Positions 1-8,905 of a DNA stretch of 64,000 nucleotides are shown one piece after another; within the stretch, counting starts at the first letter, position 1; the number at the start of each line of letters is the position of its first letter. The stretch is from Bradyrhizobium niftali. Lineage in GTDB: Bacteria; Pseudomonadota; Alphaproteobacteria; Rhizobiales; Xanthobacteraceae. The notes beneath the pieces were generated by a model, which saw only the letters and a program-made list of their open reading frames with translations, was not told the DNA's origin and did no database searches. The stretch lies in the NCBI RefSeq assembly GCF_004571025.1, contig NZ_SPQT01000027.1:1-64000 (forward strand), in the 5' to 3' direction. The position numbers were made by a program, and so were the translations under genes.

Positions 1-236
1 ATGTGGGGCACGTCCACCTTGCCGTGACCGATTGTGGCGTCGGCATCGCCGAGAACGACGCGGACCGCGTCTTGGATCCCTTCTTCACCACCAAATCGAC
101 TGGCCTTGGAATGGGTCTTTCGATCTGCCGGTCGATCGTGGAATCTCATGGAGGACGACTGTCGATGGTCCACAAAAATGGACCGGGCGCGACGTTCCAG
201 TTTGCCTTACCGCTGCATAAGGAGGCCGTCTCGTGA
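1..236 (+). CDS. nodV: NodV-like sensor histidine kinase, C-terminal end (5' partial)
   Basis: This is the last part of a histidine kinase whose upstream portion lies outside the window. The visible residues form the end of a HATPase domain: a D-x-G-x-G-I box near residues 10-15, a phenylalanine motif (DPFFTTK) and a G-x-G-M-G-L-S-I box, followed by the usual short C-terminal beta segment. The stop codon overlaps the start of the following response regulator (GTGA), so the two are translationally coupled. In Bradyrhizobium, NodV senses flavonoids and phosphorylates NodW as an alternative to NodD1 for nod gene activation. The assignment to NodV rests mainly on the neighbour, because HATPase ends are not diagnostic by themselves. 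Confidence 0.75.
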   Translation, partial: VGHVHLAVTDCGVGIAENDADRVLDPFFTTKSTGLGMGLSICRSIVESHGGRLSMVHKNGPGATFQFALPLHKEAVS

Positions 237-916
237 CTGCACGATTTGACGCGCCAGATGAAGGCAGCAATGCCGAGGCCTCGACAAAGGCGACCGTCTT
301 CGTCGTGGACGATGACGTCTCCATGCGTCGCTCGCTTACGAATCTTTTTCAATCGGTAGGGTTAGGCGTCATTGCATTCGGATCGGCGCGCGAAATGCTG
401 CAGAGCCCAATCCCGGACGTTATTAGCTGTCTGGTTCTTGATGTCCGGCTGCCAGGCTTGAGCGGCCTTGACTTCCAGACTGAGCTAGCGAGGTTGAACA
501 TACATATTCCGATCATTTTCATTACCGGCCATGGCGACATTCCAATGACTGTCAGGGCCATGAAGGAAGGAGCGGTCGATTTTCTCAGCAAACCGTTTCG
601 CGATCAGGAACTGCTTGATGCCGTGGTTGCGGCGACCGAACGCGATCGCAAAAGACGGGAGGCTCAGCAGACGGTCGCGAACCTACAGTCCCGATTTGAG
701 AGCTTAAGCCTGCGCGAGCAGGGGGTGATGAAACTGGTCGCTGCCGGCCTGATGAATAAGCAGGTCGCCGCCGAGCTTGGGCTCGCCGAGATTACGGTCA
801 AGATCTACCGGGGACACGTAATGAAAAAGATGCGTGCACGCTCGCTGGCCGACTTGATCAGAATGACTGAGACGTTGGGAATTCGCGCCAATCGTCCTGA
901 ACAAACACAAGTATGA
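233..916 (+). CDS. nodW: NodW two-component response regulator (LuxR/FixJ type)
   Basis: This 227-residue protein has a receiver domain (about residues 20-135) followed by a LuxR-type helix-turn-helix (about 155-215). The acidic pocket DDD lies at 26-28, the phosphoacceptor aspartate is residue 70 (LVLDVRLPG), and the conserved lysine is residue 120 (LSKPF). The length and the position of Asp70 match what is known for B. japonicum NodW, whose Asp70 is phosphorylated by NodV. The start is a GTG that overlaps the kinase stop and is preceded by a strong AAGGAGG ribosome-binding site. It would activate nod genes in response to host isoflavones. A paralogue such as NwsB remains possible, but the gene order supports NodVW. 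Confidence 0.85.
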   Translation: MTARFDAPDEGSNAEASTKATVFVVDDDVSMRRSLTNLFQSVGLGVIAFGSAREMLQSPIPDVISCLVLDVRLPGLSGLDFQTELARLNIHIPIIFITGHGDIPMTVRAMKEGAVDFLSKPFRDQELLDAVVAATERDRKRREAQQTVANLQSRFESLSLREQGVMKLVAAGLMNKQVAAELGLAEITVKIYRGHVMKKMRARSLADLIRMTETLGIRANRPEQTQV

Positions 917-962
917 TTTTACAATTTCATCAGTCGAGCCCATCTTTCGCCGAAGGCGGCTA

Positions 963-1163
963 ATGCTTGCAGCCGCTATTCCTCCTTCAGGAGGGCTTGT
1001 CTTGTCCGCGCCTGTGATTTCCGTCGTTGACAACGACGCCTCAGTCTGTGCGGCGACAGAGAATCTTTTGAAATCGCGTGGCTACATCGCCCAAATATTT
1101 GCCTCGGCCAAACACAGAGGAGCCCGGAGCAGGCTGGAACGCTTTGAGAAGCCGTACGGTTGA
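963..1163 (+). pseudogene. Truncated response-regulator receiver fragment
   Basis: The reading frame here carries only the first roughly 40 residues of a receiver domain (an ISVVDNDASV acidic pocket, then an amphipathic helix and the second beta strand) and then runs into unrelated sequence. It has no phosphoacceptor aspartate region and no output domain. It lies just downstream of nodW and just before transposase debris, so it is probably a regulator cut by insertion or deletion. A relation to NwsB or to another FixJ-type regulator cannot be decided from so few residues. Confidence 0.6.
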
Positions 1164-1582
1164 TTGCGCCCCCGCGCCTTACGAGTTCGGCGTGAAGCCC
1201 TCCGTCGTCACCAACAATCGCCCCGCTCCCGGCGGACTGTTCGTGCTGCACGCGAGCGCAATGCACGACAATCCGTATGATGGGCACACCCTGCGGGACG
1301 CCATCGAGCGCACCGAGACGCCCCCATTGATGCTGCGCCAATGTCGTCCTCTCAGCCGTCGGCAACAACTTCCGCCGCATCCTCGCCCGGCTCAGAGAAC
1401 TCTTGGGCCTCTTCCTGGAGTTGCGAATGGCGAACGCTCGCCACTCCAACACAGCTCAATCCGGCTTCTTAACTCAGGAGTTGGAGCCAGCGGAGCCAAA
1501 GGTGCGGTTCATTCGGCCACTGGATCCGGATGCGAAGAAGACCGATGCCGTACCACAAGCGGCACTCTATCGAGTCGCTTAA
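1160..1582 (+). pseudogene. IS5-type transposase remnant
   Basis: Two frames contain typical IS5-family transposase pieces. One reads YEFGVKPSVVTNN and then HDNPYDGHTL, which matches the conserved stretch around the catalytic domain. A second frame further on reads NNFRRILARLRELL, which is the usual C-terminal end. The intervening part is missing and the frames do not join, so the element is dead. It lies between the truncated regulator and the large minus-strand gene. Confidence 0.55.
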
Positions 1583-1598
1583 CTAGTCTCGTATCGAG

Positions 1599-3848
1599 TC
1601 AGCTGCGCGCCCCGCGCTCCGTTCCGGCAAAAGGATACCCTGGATAGCCGCTAAAAGCGGAACCTAACAGGGACTTGCAGAAAGCAGGCGTGAGCTTGCC
1701 GCGATGGATCACGACGTCTTCGTGACCTGTTGCAGCTCGAGCGTTCTGCCAGAGGCGATTGTAGCCGCGCTGTTCGTTGGATTTCACGTGGCAAGCGGCG
1801 AACTCGGCGTCATCCAATGTCGTTAACTGCCACGCATAGACCGGCCGCTTCGTATGGATGTGCACCCACATCGGATTCACCGTACCATTGCGCAGTGGCC
1901 TAGGCTGCAGCTTGATCTCGAACAGCGTTCCTGGCTCACCCTTCAATGCGCGCGGTGACTCCAAGGGAGCCAACTCCTCGGCCGCCTGCAACCGTTCGAG
2001 GTACTTCTGCGAGGGAAACGCATAGGTCTTCATGCAATCGATCTCGATCGAAGCCTTTCGCGCCTTCAAAGCATGTGCCTGCCCCTGAACCTCCGACAAC
2101 ATCGCCTTGAGGCGGACTATTTTGTCGTGCACTTCGGGCAGTTGCATAGGCGTGAGTAGGCCGCGGCGGCGAGGTTCGTCCAGCGCGGCTACACAGGCCT
2201 CAATCTCCGCAGATTGGCTCTGCAGCCGCTCAACCACGATGTCCACGACGTGGTCGGCATCTTCGGGCTTCATGTGGCGCGCTTGCGAAATGGCTCTTTG
2301 CTCGCTGCGCAGATCGAATTGCAAGAGTTCGTCCAATCGCGCGAGCAGGCGCGTCAGTGTCTCCTTCGATGGCGGAGCCTGCCATATTGCCAAGTGTTCC
2401 CTCGCCGACGATGACATCCTCGTATGCGCCTCTTCCGCGCTCGCGAGTTTCTTCGTGCCCAGATCCGAGAGCACAATAACCTTGGTGGTTCGAGCCGTGT
2501 CGGCTTCGGGCCTAGCGAGCTGCGGCTCGGGCTGCCCGGCTGCCGAACTCCCCGCACCTCCGGCCTGCCTCCGCTTGCCCTTCCCTTTCCTGCGCGTTGG
2601 ACTGCCTTCGGCCGGGTCCTTGCCGGCGGCGTCTGCCGGCAACGCAAGGCCAGCCTCCGTTGGCGCTGCAATGATGGCTGGTGTCTTCGGCTGCACTGCT
2701 AGGAGGCGCATGACCTCATGGGCAGTGACCCACGCTCCTTCCACGATCTGATCCAACAGATCCAACGGAAGCTCGGGACTTGCTCCCTTATGCCTTAGCT
2801 CGGCAACCATGTTGGGCAACGCCGACGCAAATTCCGATAGCCGCTCCATGACCCCTTCCAGAACGGCGCAGTGCTCTGCGTCGAGGGCTTGTCCTTTGCT
2901 GTGCAGAACAGCGTCGCCCGTTGAGAGGAATGCCGGAACAACATCGCCCATGAAGGTTCCGAGTAGACGTGCCCGACCGTTCTCACCCAAGAGGATTTGC
3001 CTGACGGCCGGGTCGAGCGTGCTCGCGTGCGACTCAATCATGACCCGCGCGAGAAGGACTTGCGATTGCAGATGCACGCACCTCGTATTCAGTGCCCAGC
3101 CGGTATGCAGCCTTAGTGTCGCCTGTTCGGTCTGTCGCATTTCGGCCGTTGCACTTGGCAAGCTGGCAGTGGCTGCGCAGACGGACTGCATCCGTTCAGA
3201 GCGCAATGCCTTCTTTTCCCACCACTCCGTGCAGGCCAAATAGTGTTTCGCCACACTGGAAGCCGCTCGGATCAGCTGGTCGGGCGGAGCATTGGATTGG
3301 CGCATCCGCTCGAGTATCTTTCCCGCTTTCTCCCTACGCTGCTCCAAGGCGTAGATAATCGGTTCGGCCAGCGCGTTGCATTCGTTCCCCGCATCCAGAG
3401 TCCGGTCACGAACTCGGCGAGCCTGATCTTCGGACAGAATGCTGCGCGCCACATCTGGAGACAGGCTCGCGTAGTAGTCCAGAACTGCTGCGCCTGCTTT
3501 GACAACCTGATCGATCAGCTCTTGCGCCTCAGACGAGCTCTGAGCGCCCATGGCAGCACTGTGGCAAGCATCAAGTTCCTCAAGCAGGCCGTCCATATTT
3601 TGTTTCGCTGCGTTGATCCCCTCACCGCTTGAGGAAATGGGGACTGCCACACCCGTACCTGAGGGCAGGCTCGCGAGCGCCGCCATTCTATCTTCAGACG
3701 CTAAGCGCATCCGCTCCACGACAGAGTTGAAAACTCGGTGGCCTTCCGCAGGGACATTTGGCTCCGAATGCGCACTGCTCGATACCGACGTGGTGTCGGC
3801 TCCCGCAGCCCCAACGTGCGGTTCGCCAGGTCGGCCAATGCCCGTCAT
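1599..3848 (-). CDS. Large unassigned protein, possible type III secreted effector
   Basis: This 749-residue protein has no catalytic motif that I recognise. Its first 50 residues are rich in Ser, Gly, Thr and Ala and lack a Sec signal, which is typical of type III secreted proteins. The middle is mostly helical, with a basic low-complexity linker near residues 410-440 (KGKGKRR). The C-terminal 120 residues look like a compact conserved domain (MWVHIHT, ACHVKSNEQRGYN, VVIHRGKLTPAFCKSLLG). The ATG is preceded by GGGAGA. A degenerate tts-box-like sequence lies about 360 bp upstream at 4205-4224. The C-terminal block may be shared with effector-like proteins of plant pathogens, but I cannot verify this. 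It stands alone next to IS debris. Confidence 0.6.
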   Translation of the reverse strand: MTGIGRPGEPHVGAAGADTTSVSSSAHSEPNVPAEGHRVFNSVVERMRLASEDRMAALASLPSGTGVAVPISSSGEGINAAKQNMDGLLEELDACHSAAMGAQSSSEAQELIDQVVKAGAAVLDYYASLSPDVARSILSEDQARRVRDRTLDAGNECNALAEPIIYALEQRREKAGKILERMRQSNAPPDQLIRAASSVAKHYLACTEWWEKKALRSERMQSVCAATASLPSATAEMRQTEQATLRLHTGWALNTRCVHLQSQVLLARVMIESHASTLDPAVRQILLGENGRARLLGTFMGDVVPAFLSTGDAVLHSKGQALDAEHCAVLEGVMERLSEFASALPNMVAELRHKGASPELPLDLLDQIVEGAWVTAHEVMRLLAVQPKTPAIIAAPTEAGLALPADAAGKDPAEGSPTRRKGKGKRRQAGGAGSSAAGQPEPQLARPEADTARTTKVIVLSDLGTKKLASAEEAHTRMSSSAREHLAIWQAPPSKETLTRLLARLDELLQFDLRSEQRAISQARHMKPEDADHVVDIVVERLQSQSAEIEACVAALDEPRRRGLLTPMQLPEVHDKIVRLKAMLSEVQGQAHALKARKASIEIDCMKTYAFPSQKYLERLQAAEELAPLESPRALKGEPGTLFEIKLQPRPLRNGTVNPMWVHIHTKRPVYAWQLTTLDDAEFAACHVKSNEQRGYNRLWQNARAATGHEDVVIHRGKLTPAFCKSLLGSAFSGYPGYPFAGTERGARS

Positions 3849-4204
3849 GTTCCATCTCCCATACGGTCAACAATGCGCAGCGTCCCTGGATAGGCCGCCT
3901 GGCTGACGGTTGGCTGACGAAGGATGCTCTCCGAATGCACAACCCCGCCGTCCGAGTTCCAATTTCATGGAAGCTGTTGTGGTGCTGAGGCAGCAATAGG
4001 GGATGACCCATAAGGTGCGGGATAGTCGATTGTAGCGTCGGTCCGCATTCCGCTGCCTCGCCGTGACCAGTATGGAAATGTGCGCTGCCAGAAATAGCCC
4101 TGCCAAAGTCATTCAGGCAAGCGCGCGCACGCTCGACGGCTTGCGAGGGATACCTGCCAACCGGGCGCATGCTTGACGGCTCCACCATCTGCTTGCCGAT
4201 GTAG

Positions 4205-4224
4205 AGCTTACGAGAAGGACCGGA
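4205..4224 (-). promoter_or_regulatory. Degenerate tts-box-like sequence
   Basis: Read on the minus strand, this 20-mer agrees with the TtsI-binding consensus (TCGTCAGCTTNTCGAAAGCT) at about 14 of 19 defined positions, mainly in the CTTCTCG and AAGCT parts, while the GTCAG part is poor. It lies about 360 bp upstream of the unassigned gene at 1599-3848 and faces it. The match is weak and should be treated as a candidate. Confidence 0.3.
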
Positions 4225-4434
4225 CGTTAGATATAATCTAGTATCCCAACGGAGCACTCGCGGTTGCTGCCACAGAGCAGATAACAGCAGACCTCCTCAG
4301 CGTCCCGAGGTCCTCACTTAACGAGTAACGCACATTTGCTCTGTATGAAGTCCAACATCAGCGGAACAGGCAGCCGCAATAGTGTGGCCGGCACCGGCCA
4401 GAGGAATGACGTTCAGAACTGTCGAACAGCTCAG

Positions 4435-5772
4435 CTAAATGATCTCGAAGTATCTCCGACGTTCAAAGTCGGTGACCCGGTGTTGAACGGCTTCCCACTC
4501 CCAACGGCGCGAGCAAGAAAACGCTTCAACAAACCTTTCTCCGAAGACATCACTTGCCGCTGCAGACTCTGCAAACCGAGAAGTTGCCTCTGATAGGCTT
4601 TGAGGCAGTCTCGCGGACGAACGACACATTTCCGCGCTTGCATCACCGACGATCGAAGCCGGCAGTGCCGGACCTGTCTCGACACCCAATATTCCCGAAC
4701 CAATCGCACTTGCGAGCGCGAGATATGGGTTCAGGTCTGCGCCAGGCAGCCTATACTCCAGGCGATGGGCAGATGGCTCTCCCGGAATGGCGCGAATTGC
4801 GCAGGAGCGGTTGTCAACTCCCCAGCTTGGACAGATTGGTGCCCAGCAGCCAGGTACCAATCTCTTGTAGCTGTTGAAGTTCGGCGCAGCGAGCACACAG
4901 AACTCATTCATGTATTCTAGTTGTCCGGCGATGAATTGCCTCATAAGCTTCGAGACGTTGCCGAACGCATCACTGTCGTAAAACGCATTCTGATTATCCG
5001 AGGACATCGAGATGTGAATATGGCCAGACTGGCCGGGCCATTTCTCGGAAACCTTGGCCATGAATGTAGCCATCATGCCTCGCGTTTGCGCCCAGGCTTT
5101 AATCATCGACTTGAATATGGTTGCTCGATCGGCAGCTTCCAGCGCATCACAATGACGAAGTGACGCTTCGACCACGCCAGGTCCCGTTTCAAAGTGTAGT
5201 CCGCTGAGAGGTAGTCTAGCCTTCTCACAAAGCGCCAAGATCTCATCGAACAACTCATGTTGCGCGACCGAACGCGCAATCGAGTAGCCGAACGGGCCGC
5301 GTGTTAAAGGAGCCCATTCGCCGAACGACTTTTCTTCAATCGTGTCTGCGTTCTCCTTAAACAGCATAAATTCAAACTCGAACCCGACAGTGCAGTCGTA
5401 TCCGTGGTCAGCAGCCCTTCGCAGGACCCTGCGCAGAACACCGCGCGGGCAAATGTTCTCATGTGGGCCCGTGAACTCCGCGAGGTAGAGATATTGATCG
5501 CCGAGATGAGACACCGAACGGCCGGTGCCTGACAGAATACGCAGGTCAGCGTCCCCGAACGCTGATAGCGGCTTTTGCGTAAAACTCGCCGGAATGACCC
5601 GGTCCGTACAATCCCACGCCAGCACCGCTTCAGAGAACTTGACGACTTTGTCTCCATCCGAGAGATCTTCACCTAAGACGTGCTTGCCTCGCAGAACGCC
5701 ATCGAAGTCGCTTACGCCGACCATCGCCGCGCGGGCTGGATTCGCTCCGGTCAACCTGGGATCAGTTGGCAT
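4435..5772 (-). CDS. rtxG: Glutamine-synthetase-like ligase of the rhizobitoxine operon
   Basis: This 445-residue protein belongs to the glutamine synthetase family of type III or PuuA-like ligases. It keeps the metal and ATP residues: GFEFEF near residue 130, a HFETGPG block near 192, GQSGHIHIS near 248, NSYKRL near 300 with the following arginine motif, and a final EYRLPGADLNPYLA block. PuuA-type members join glutamate to an amine as a gamma-glutamyl amide. It is the last gene of the rtx operon, and its ATG overlaps the stop of the ATP-grasp gene (TAATG). The name follows the published rtxACDEFG order in B. elkanii. Its step in rhizobitoxine metabolism is unknown; gamma-glutamylation of a pathway amine is my inference. 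Confidence 0.8.
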   Translation of the reverse strand: MPTDPRLTGANPARAAMVGVSDFDGVLRGKHVLGEDLSDGDKVVKFSEAVLAWDCTDRVIPASFTQKPLSAFGDADLRILSGTGRSVSHLGDQYLYLAEFTGPHENICPRGVLRRVLRRAADHGYDCTVGFEFEFMLFKENADTIEEKSFGEWAPLTRGPFGYSIARSVAQHELFDEILALCEKARLPLSGLHFETGPGVVEASLRHCDALEAADRATIFKSMIKAWAQTRGMMATFMAKVSEKWPGQSGHIHISMSSDNQNAFYDSDAFGNVSKLMRQFIAGQLEYMNEFCVLAAPNFNSYKRLVPGCWAPICPSWGVDNRSCAIRAIPGEPSAHRLEYRLPGADLNPYLALASAIGSGILGVETGPALPASIVGDASAEMCRSSARLPQSLSEATSRFAESAAASDVFGERFVEAFSCSRRWEWEAVQHRVTDFERRRYFEII

Positions 5773-7058
5773 TAGGCGCGATCCTGCATCACTAACTCGA
5801 AGACCTGGTCCATCCGCATTGCTCGCAACTTGCGATAGTCATTCTCAAGCTGAGTCAAGTCGCTATTCACCAGATAAACAATGCCTGGTGTCGACGCCAA
5901 GTCGATCGTGGGAACCAGCTCATGACCAATTGGAACAAATGCAATGGCATCCGCGAAGCTCGGGAGCTGGCGGATTGCTTCAAGTCCCGGGTAACCGGCA
6001 ACGACACCGCCCATATCTGAGATCAGCGAGACGCAAAGTGCGTGAGCCTGCCGCCTGTAGGGCCCGCGCAGCCTCATATATTCACCAAAGCCCTTGGGAT
6101 CTGCGTAGCGCCAGGCCGTCAGGCTCATATGGTTGTGCCCCAACGCCATCGTTCGTGCTTTTGCCGACATGGTCCCTTGAAGCCTCGCTCCGAAGTCCAC
6201 CAGAACCGGTCCCCGATGATCGGCGATGATCTCAGCATGAGCCGGTCCGTCGACGATCTGTAGCGCCTGCAACGCACGCACCAAATAGTCGGATAGTTCC
6301 TGAACGATTGGTTCGCTGCCGTCCAACAATCTCTCAAGCGAGCAGACCGATGATGCCCCCTCAATAGGAACCGTGTCATAGGTCCAGGCCTCCGTAACGA
6401 AACCTTCCCCGCCGATCGAGACGGCATTTACGGTGTACTGCTGGCCGTTTATTTTTTCTTGCCCGAGGGCAAAACGATTCAACACTCCGACACGGTTCGT
6501 CTTCCCGACAATTGTGCTTAGAGCCCGCTGAATATCAGCATCTGTCGAGCAAAAGAATACATCCTCGGTACCCGTACTGTTCAGCGGCTTGATCACGATC
6601 TCATCGAACTTCGCTTCACGCTTCCAGCTCGCGATCTCTACAGGATTGTCGGACACGACTTGCCTGATGGATCGCACGCCTGCAGAGGTCAACGCGCAAG
6701 ACAATCGCGCTTTGTCACGCCGAGCAGCGGATAGCGCGGTCCCATTTGAGGGCAAGCCCAGCCGCTCCGACAAAGAATCGGCGAGTTCAACTCCGGTCTC
6801 GCAGCCCGCGATAACGAACTCCAGTTCCCGGCCATGCAGAGCCTGAAGATGATATTCAACGGTTTCGTCATAGCCCATCCCCTCGCTGGGGCGAATGACT
6901 TCATCATAAAGATCCGCATTGAAATGCGATCGGAATATGGGCGCAATCTGTGCAGCCGACATCACATGCACCGTTCCAATTCCATAGCGCTTGAACTCTT
7001 CCGGTAGGTATCGACCGGTAGAGTATGCGTCTACGATTACACAATTCCGTTGTTTCAT
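5772..7058 (-). CDS. rtxF: ATP-grasp ligase of the rhizobitoxine operon
   Basis: This 428-residue protein is an ATP-grasp carboxylate-amine ligase. It has an N-terminal Rossmann-like segment (NCVIVDAYSTG), the ATP-binding lysine motif (VIKPLNSTGTEDV) around residue 180, the GQQYTVNAVS strand, and a C-terminal EIIADHRGPVLVDFGAR metal-binding block. The open frame extends 81 codons further upstream, but the ATG at 7058 overlaps the stop of the transporter gene (ATGA) and begins exactly at the conserved domain, so I take that start. The fold suggests that it forms an amide bond between a carboxylate and an amino acid. Gene order gives the name rtxF; the substrate is unknown. Confidence 0.78.
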   Translation of the reverse strand: MKQRNCVIVDAYSTGRYLPEEFKRYGIGTVHVMSAAQIAPIFRSHFNADLYDEVIRPSEGMGYDETVEYHLQALHGRELEFVIAGCETGVELADSLSERLGLPSNGTALSAARRDKARLSCALTSAGVRSIRQVVSDNPVEIASWKREAKFDEIVIKPLNSTGTEDVFFCSTDADIQRALSTIVGKTNRVGVLNRFALGQEKINGQQYTVNAVSIGGEGFVTEAWTYDTVPIEGASSVCSLERLLDGSEPIVQELSDYLVRALQALQIVDGPAHAEIIADHRGPVLVDFGARLQGTMSAKARTMALGHNHMSLTAWRYADPKGFGEYMRLRGPYRRQAHALCVSLISDMGGVVAGYPGLEAIRQLPSFADAIAFVPIGHELVPTIDLASTPGIVYLVNSDLTQLENDYRKLRAMRMDQVFELVMQDRA

Positions 7059-8077
7059 GCGGATCTCCGATACTGCAAGTAGATGTTGCCGACAGCGACA
7101 GCCGTAATGAGAGCGTTTCCAATAAACGTATGTGACGAAGGCACGATGCGAGAATCGAAGTACTGGAACAGGAAGGTGATGATAGGGGCGGTTGACAGGA
7201 CCGTGTTGACGGTGAAGGGCTCTACGCGCCGAATGCCCTGCTGGATCAAGAGCAATGGAACAATGATCGTCGACAGCCCAATTGCTGCGATCGCAAACCA
7301 ATGCTGCGAGATCTCAGGCACGATAGATGAATAGTCGACCAGTCCCAGCAGCAAGAGAATCGTTCCATAAAAGCGATGCGCCAGGACTTGTCGGCCAGAA
7401 AACCCATGGTCGAACAGCAGTTTGACAAGTATATTTGTAAGAGCCAGCGATAGCCCGGCCACGATCGCCAAGACGATGCCAAAGGACGATCGAGCCCCCC
7501 ACTCCACACCTGCGTTGCCGCTGGCCGAGATCCAAATCATGTAACTGCCGATCGTTGCGATCGTAACGCTCACGACAATATCGGATGCTGGAGGGGCACC
7601 CTGGCGCCTGATCAGTGCGTTTAACCACACTGTCGCGGTGGGCCCCAGTGCGACCATGAAGGCGACGACGATCGCAGGTTCGGCGTATTTCAGTCCGATG
7701 AATAAGCCGATCCAGCTGATTGCTGTCCCGACATTGAGCGCGACGAAGACCAGGAGCGACCATTTCGCCACCGTTGCCTCGTCTCCTTCGTGGCGAGCCA
7801 GGAGATTGAATATCAGACATACCGCGGCGAAGGACAGCAGGAGCGCGACGTACACATCCGCTTGCTGAAAGTACGACGCTGCATAAACCTCACCTGCCGC
7901 GCTCACGACGACATAAAGCGCCACAAGGAACACTCCCAGAGCGAAGCGATTCGCCAATCGTCCAGTCTTCCTGTGCCCGCGAAGCGACGCGCGGCCCTCG
8001 CAGGACCGGACGCGTGCGTCGGCTCCGAGGGAATGTCCTTTCGACGTGCACGGACCACGTTTGCTTTGAAATGTCAC
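7055..8077 (-). CDS. rtxE: EamA/DMT-family membrane transporter of the rhizobitoxine operon
   Basis: This 340-residue integral membrane protein shows about ten hydrophobic segments arranged as two five-helix EamA repeats, from about residue 45 to 330, each with the glycine- and proline-rich helices of drug and metabolite exporters (for example YAEPAIVVAFMVALGPTATVWL in the first repeat). The N-terminal 40 residues are basic and may be longer than the true protein. It sits between the hydrolase-like rtxD gene (9 bp gap) and rtxF (4 bp overlap), so it is in the same operon. Export of rhizobitoxine or of a masked intermediate is the natural inference, but import cannot be excluded by sequence. 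Confidence 0.78.
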   Translation of the reverse strand: MTFQSKRGPCTSKGHSLGADARVRSCEGRASLRGHRKTGRLANRFALGVFLVALYVVVSAAGEVYAASYFQQADVYVALLLSFAAVCLIFNLLARHEGDEATVAKWSLLVFVALNVGTAISWIGLFIGLKYAEPAIVVAFMVALGPTATVWLNALIRRQGAPPASDIVVSVTIATIGSYMIWISASGNAGVEWGARSSFGIVLAIVAGLSLALTNILVKLLFDHGFSGRQVLAHRFYGTILLLLGLVDYSSIVPEISQHWFAIAAIGLSTIIVPLLLIQQGIRRVEPFTVNTVLSTAPIITFLFQYFDSRIVPSSHTFIGNALITAVAVGNIYLQYRRSA

Positions 8078-8086
8078 AATCCGCCT

Positions 8087-8905
8087 CTAGCTCTTCTTAG
8101 TCCGGTAGTACCGAACACACGCCTCTCCAAACGCCTTGAACAATTGCTTGCTGAGGAGATCGCTTGAGACGTGCCATTCGGGGTGCCATTGCACACCGAT
8201 TTGCAGCGTCGGGGCGCCAATGACCGAAGCCGCCTCGACCAAACCGTCAGGCGCCCACGCCTCCCGCCTCAGCGCCGGGGCAAGCGCCTCGATGCCTTGA
8301 TTGTGCAGCGAGTTGACTTGCGCTTCGATCGTCCGCGCGATTGGAAAGAGCGCGCCATCGGAACATATCTTGACGCTGTGGGCGGCGTCGTACTGACGGT
8401 CTCTTGGACGATTTGGCTTCTCGGCATGCATCGCACCACTTTCCGGCCTCCACTCCGCAAGCGATGAGCGGAGCGTGCCGCCGAAATAGACGTTGAGTTC
8501 CTGAAGCCCACGGCAGATGCCTAGAATAGGCATTCCGAGCGCGATGGCGCTCTCTATAGTTACGGCAGAGAGCCTGTCCCGCGGACGGTCGAGGATCCCA
8601 ACCTCAACGTCCTGCCGGTCATCCTCCGTCAAGGACGCGGGCGCTCTCAGGACGGCGGGGTCGATGTTCGATTCATCACCTGTCAACACCAAGCCGTCGA
8701 GCCGGCGCATGATCGCCGGAACGACCTCCTCCCTCGCATCTTCGGCGTCGACCGTCGGCAATATGACGCAAGCCACGCCCGCATGACGATGGAGTGCCTG
8801 CAAGTACTTGCGCCGCAACCAGTCGCGATGCACAGCATCGACCAGAAGACGGTTCGAAGTGACGCCTACCACGGCTCGGGTGCTCTCTGGCCGTAGCAAC
8901 GTCAC
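8087..8905 (-). CDS. rtxD: Class I glutamine amidotransferase-like gamma-glutamyl hydrolase
   Basis: This 272-residue protein is a peptidase C26 / PuuD-type class I amidotransferase. The nucleophile cysteine is in PILGICRGLQELNVYFGG (about residue 130), and the His and Glu of the triad are in GVQWHPEW (about residue 243). A separate synthetase domain is absent, and PuuD-like stand-alone members hydrolyse gamma-glutamyl amides. Its ATG overlaps the stop of the desaturase gene (ATGA). The combination with the PuuA-like ligase at 4435-5772 suggests a gamma-glutamyl protection and deprotection pair within the rhizobitoxine operon. This is inference; the family reaction is established. Confidence 0.8.
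   Translation of the reverse strand: MTLLRPESTRAVVGVTSNRLLVDAVHRDWLRRKYLQALHRHAGVACVILPTVDAEDAREEVVPAIMRRLDGLVLTGDESNIDPAVLRAPASLTEDDRQDVEVGILDRPRDRLSAVTIESAIALGMPILGICRGLQELNVYFGGTLRSSLAEWRPESGAMHAEKPNRPRDRQYDAAHSVKICSDGALFPIARTIEAQVNSLHNQGIEALAPALRREAWAPDGLVEAASVIGAPTLQIGVQWHPEWHVSSDLLSKQLFKAFGEACVRYYRTKKS

Noticed and set aside
2107..2751. A 214-codon plus-strand frame in the large unassigned gene
   Set aside because: It is antisense to the continuous 749-codon frame and is serine/alanine/arginine-rich, as expected for a shadow.
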